Shown here: positions 63,892-64,000 of the stretch, in pieces
Layout of the letters: the number at the start of each line of letters is the position of its first letter
Position numbering within the stretch: the stretch's first letter is position 1
NCBI GenBank assembly: GCA_050331095.1
Contig: JBHJHE010000010.1
Coordinates: 1-64,000, forward strand
Direction of reading: 5' to 3'
Source: MED-G105 sp050331095
GTDB lineage: Bacteria > Pseudomonadota > Alphaproteobacteria > Caulobacterales > Parvularculaceae
DNA: 64,000 bases
The notes under the pieces: model-generated
What the model was told of the DNA's origin: nothing
What the model saw: only the letters and a program-made list of their open reading frames with translations
Database searches by the model: none
Position numbers and translations under genes: made by a program

Positions 63892-64000
63892 CCGCCGTTC
63901 CGGCGCGGGGCTGGTCGGAGGCTTGTCCCGGGGCCTGGGGCAGGGGCCGGTAACGGGGGCCGTCCGCGACGCCTGCTCGCTTGCGCAACCCTTTCGGCGC

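Overview
The window is high-GC, gene-dense chromosomal DNA from an alphaproteobacterium. The gene orders rplY-pth-ychF, ruvX/gatC-gatA, pyrB-plsY-dprA-topA with rnr, and rpsB-tsf all point there. So do the hopanoid genes hpnM-hpnN, a complex I NDUFA9-type protein, an ELM1-type protein and a GAAC-N7-GAAC (GTTC-N7-GTTC) SOS-type box. A marine lineage near Parvularculales, Hyphomonadales or Caulobacterales is a reasonable guess that only phylogeny could settle. I see no phage, insertion sequence or CRISPR array. The region reads as core chromosome with small accessory insertions.

Layout. 1-2 kb: a truncated regulator diverges from a Xre/RES toxin-antitoxin pair, followed by tRNA-Leu(CAG). 2-9.4 kb: NDUFA9-like protein, galE, a membrane protein, a DUF2520 protein, rplY-pth-ychF and a VPLPA-CTERM surface protein. 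9.4-13.8 kb (minus): hpnN, hpnM and mtnP, with a disrupted hpnM/mtnP junction. 14-19 kb: an arginine succinyltransferase operon (M20 hydrolase, astA, astD, astB) ending beside an Lrp regulator that diverges from a leucine dehydrogenase-type gene; a thiolase and glutaryl-CoA dehydrogenase follow, giving a block for amino-acid breakdown. 23-27 kb: a degenerate EAL protein with a long acidic disordered region, and NAD kinase. 27-36 kb: egtB, a class II aldolase, tRNA-Thr(TGT), the formaldehyde pair frmA-fghA, PilZ and ELM1 proteins, dps, an aspartate aminotransferase and a membrane PAS protein. 36-45.7 kb (minus): ruvX, pyrB, plsY, dprA, topA, a small gene, a LytM-type lipoprotein and rnr. 45.7-53 kb: a secreted gluzincin-like protein and gatC-gatA-ggt-hydrolase-gatB. 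53-64 kb: a DUF6491 lipoprotein, a frameshifted GT39-type glycosyltransferase, a Sel1-like protein, malate synthase G, a 30-residue membrane peptide behind a LexA-type box, dnaE, rpsB and tsf.

Two points stand out. First, rpsB, which is normally essential, carries an in-frame TAA at codon 141 and continues in the same frame with an intact, conserved C-terminal half. Second, a 30-residue single-pass peptide with a strong ribosome binding site lies between an SOS-type operator and dnaE, which resembles the SidA division inhibitor of Caulobacter. Two further reading-frame disruptions (hpnM/mtnP and the glycosyltransferase) sit in homopolymer or GC-repeat tracts. Read-level checking should therefore come before any biological interpretation of the broken frames.
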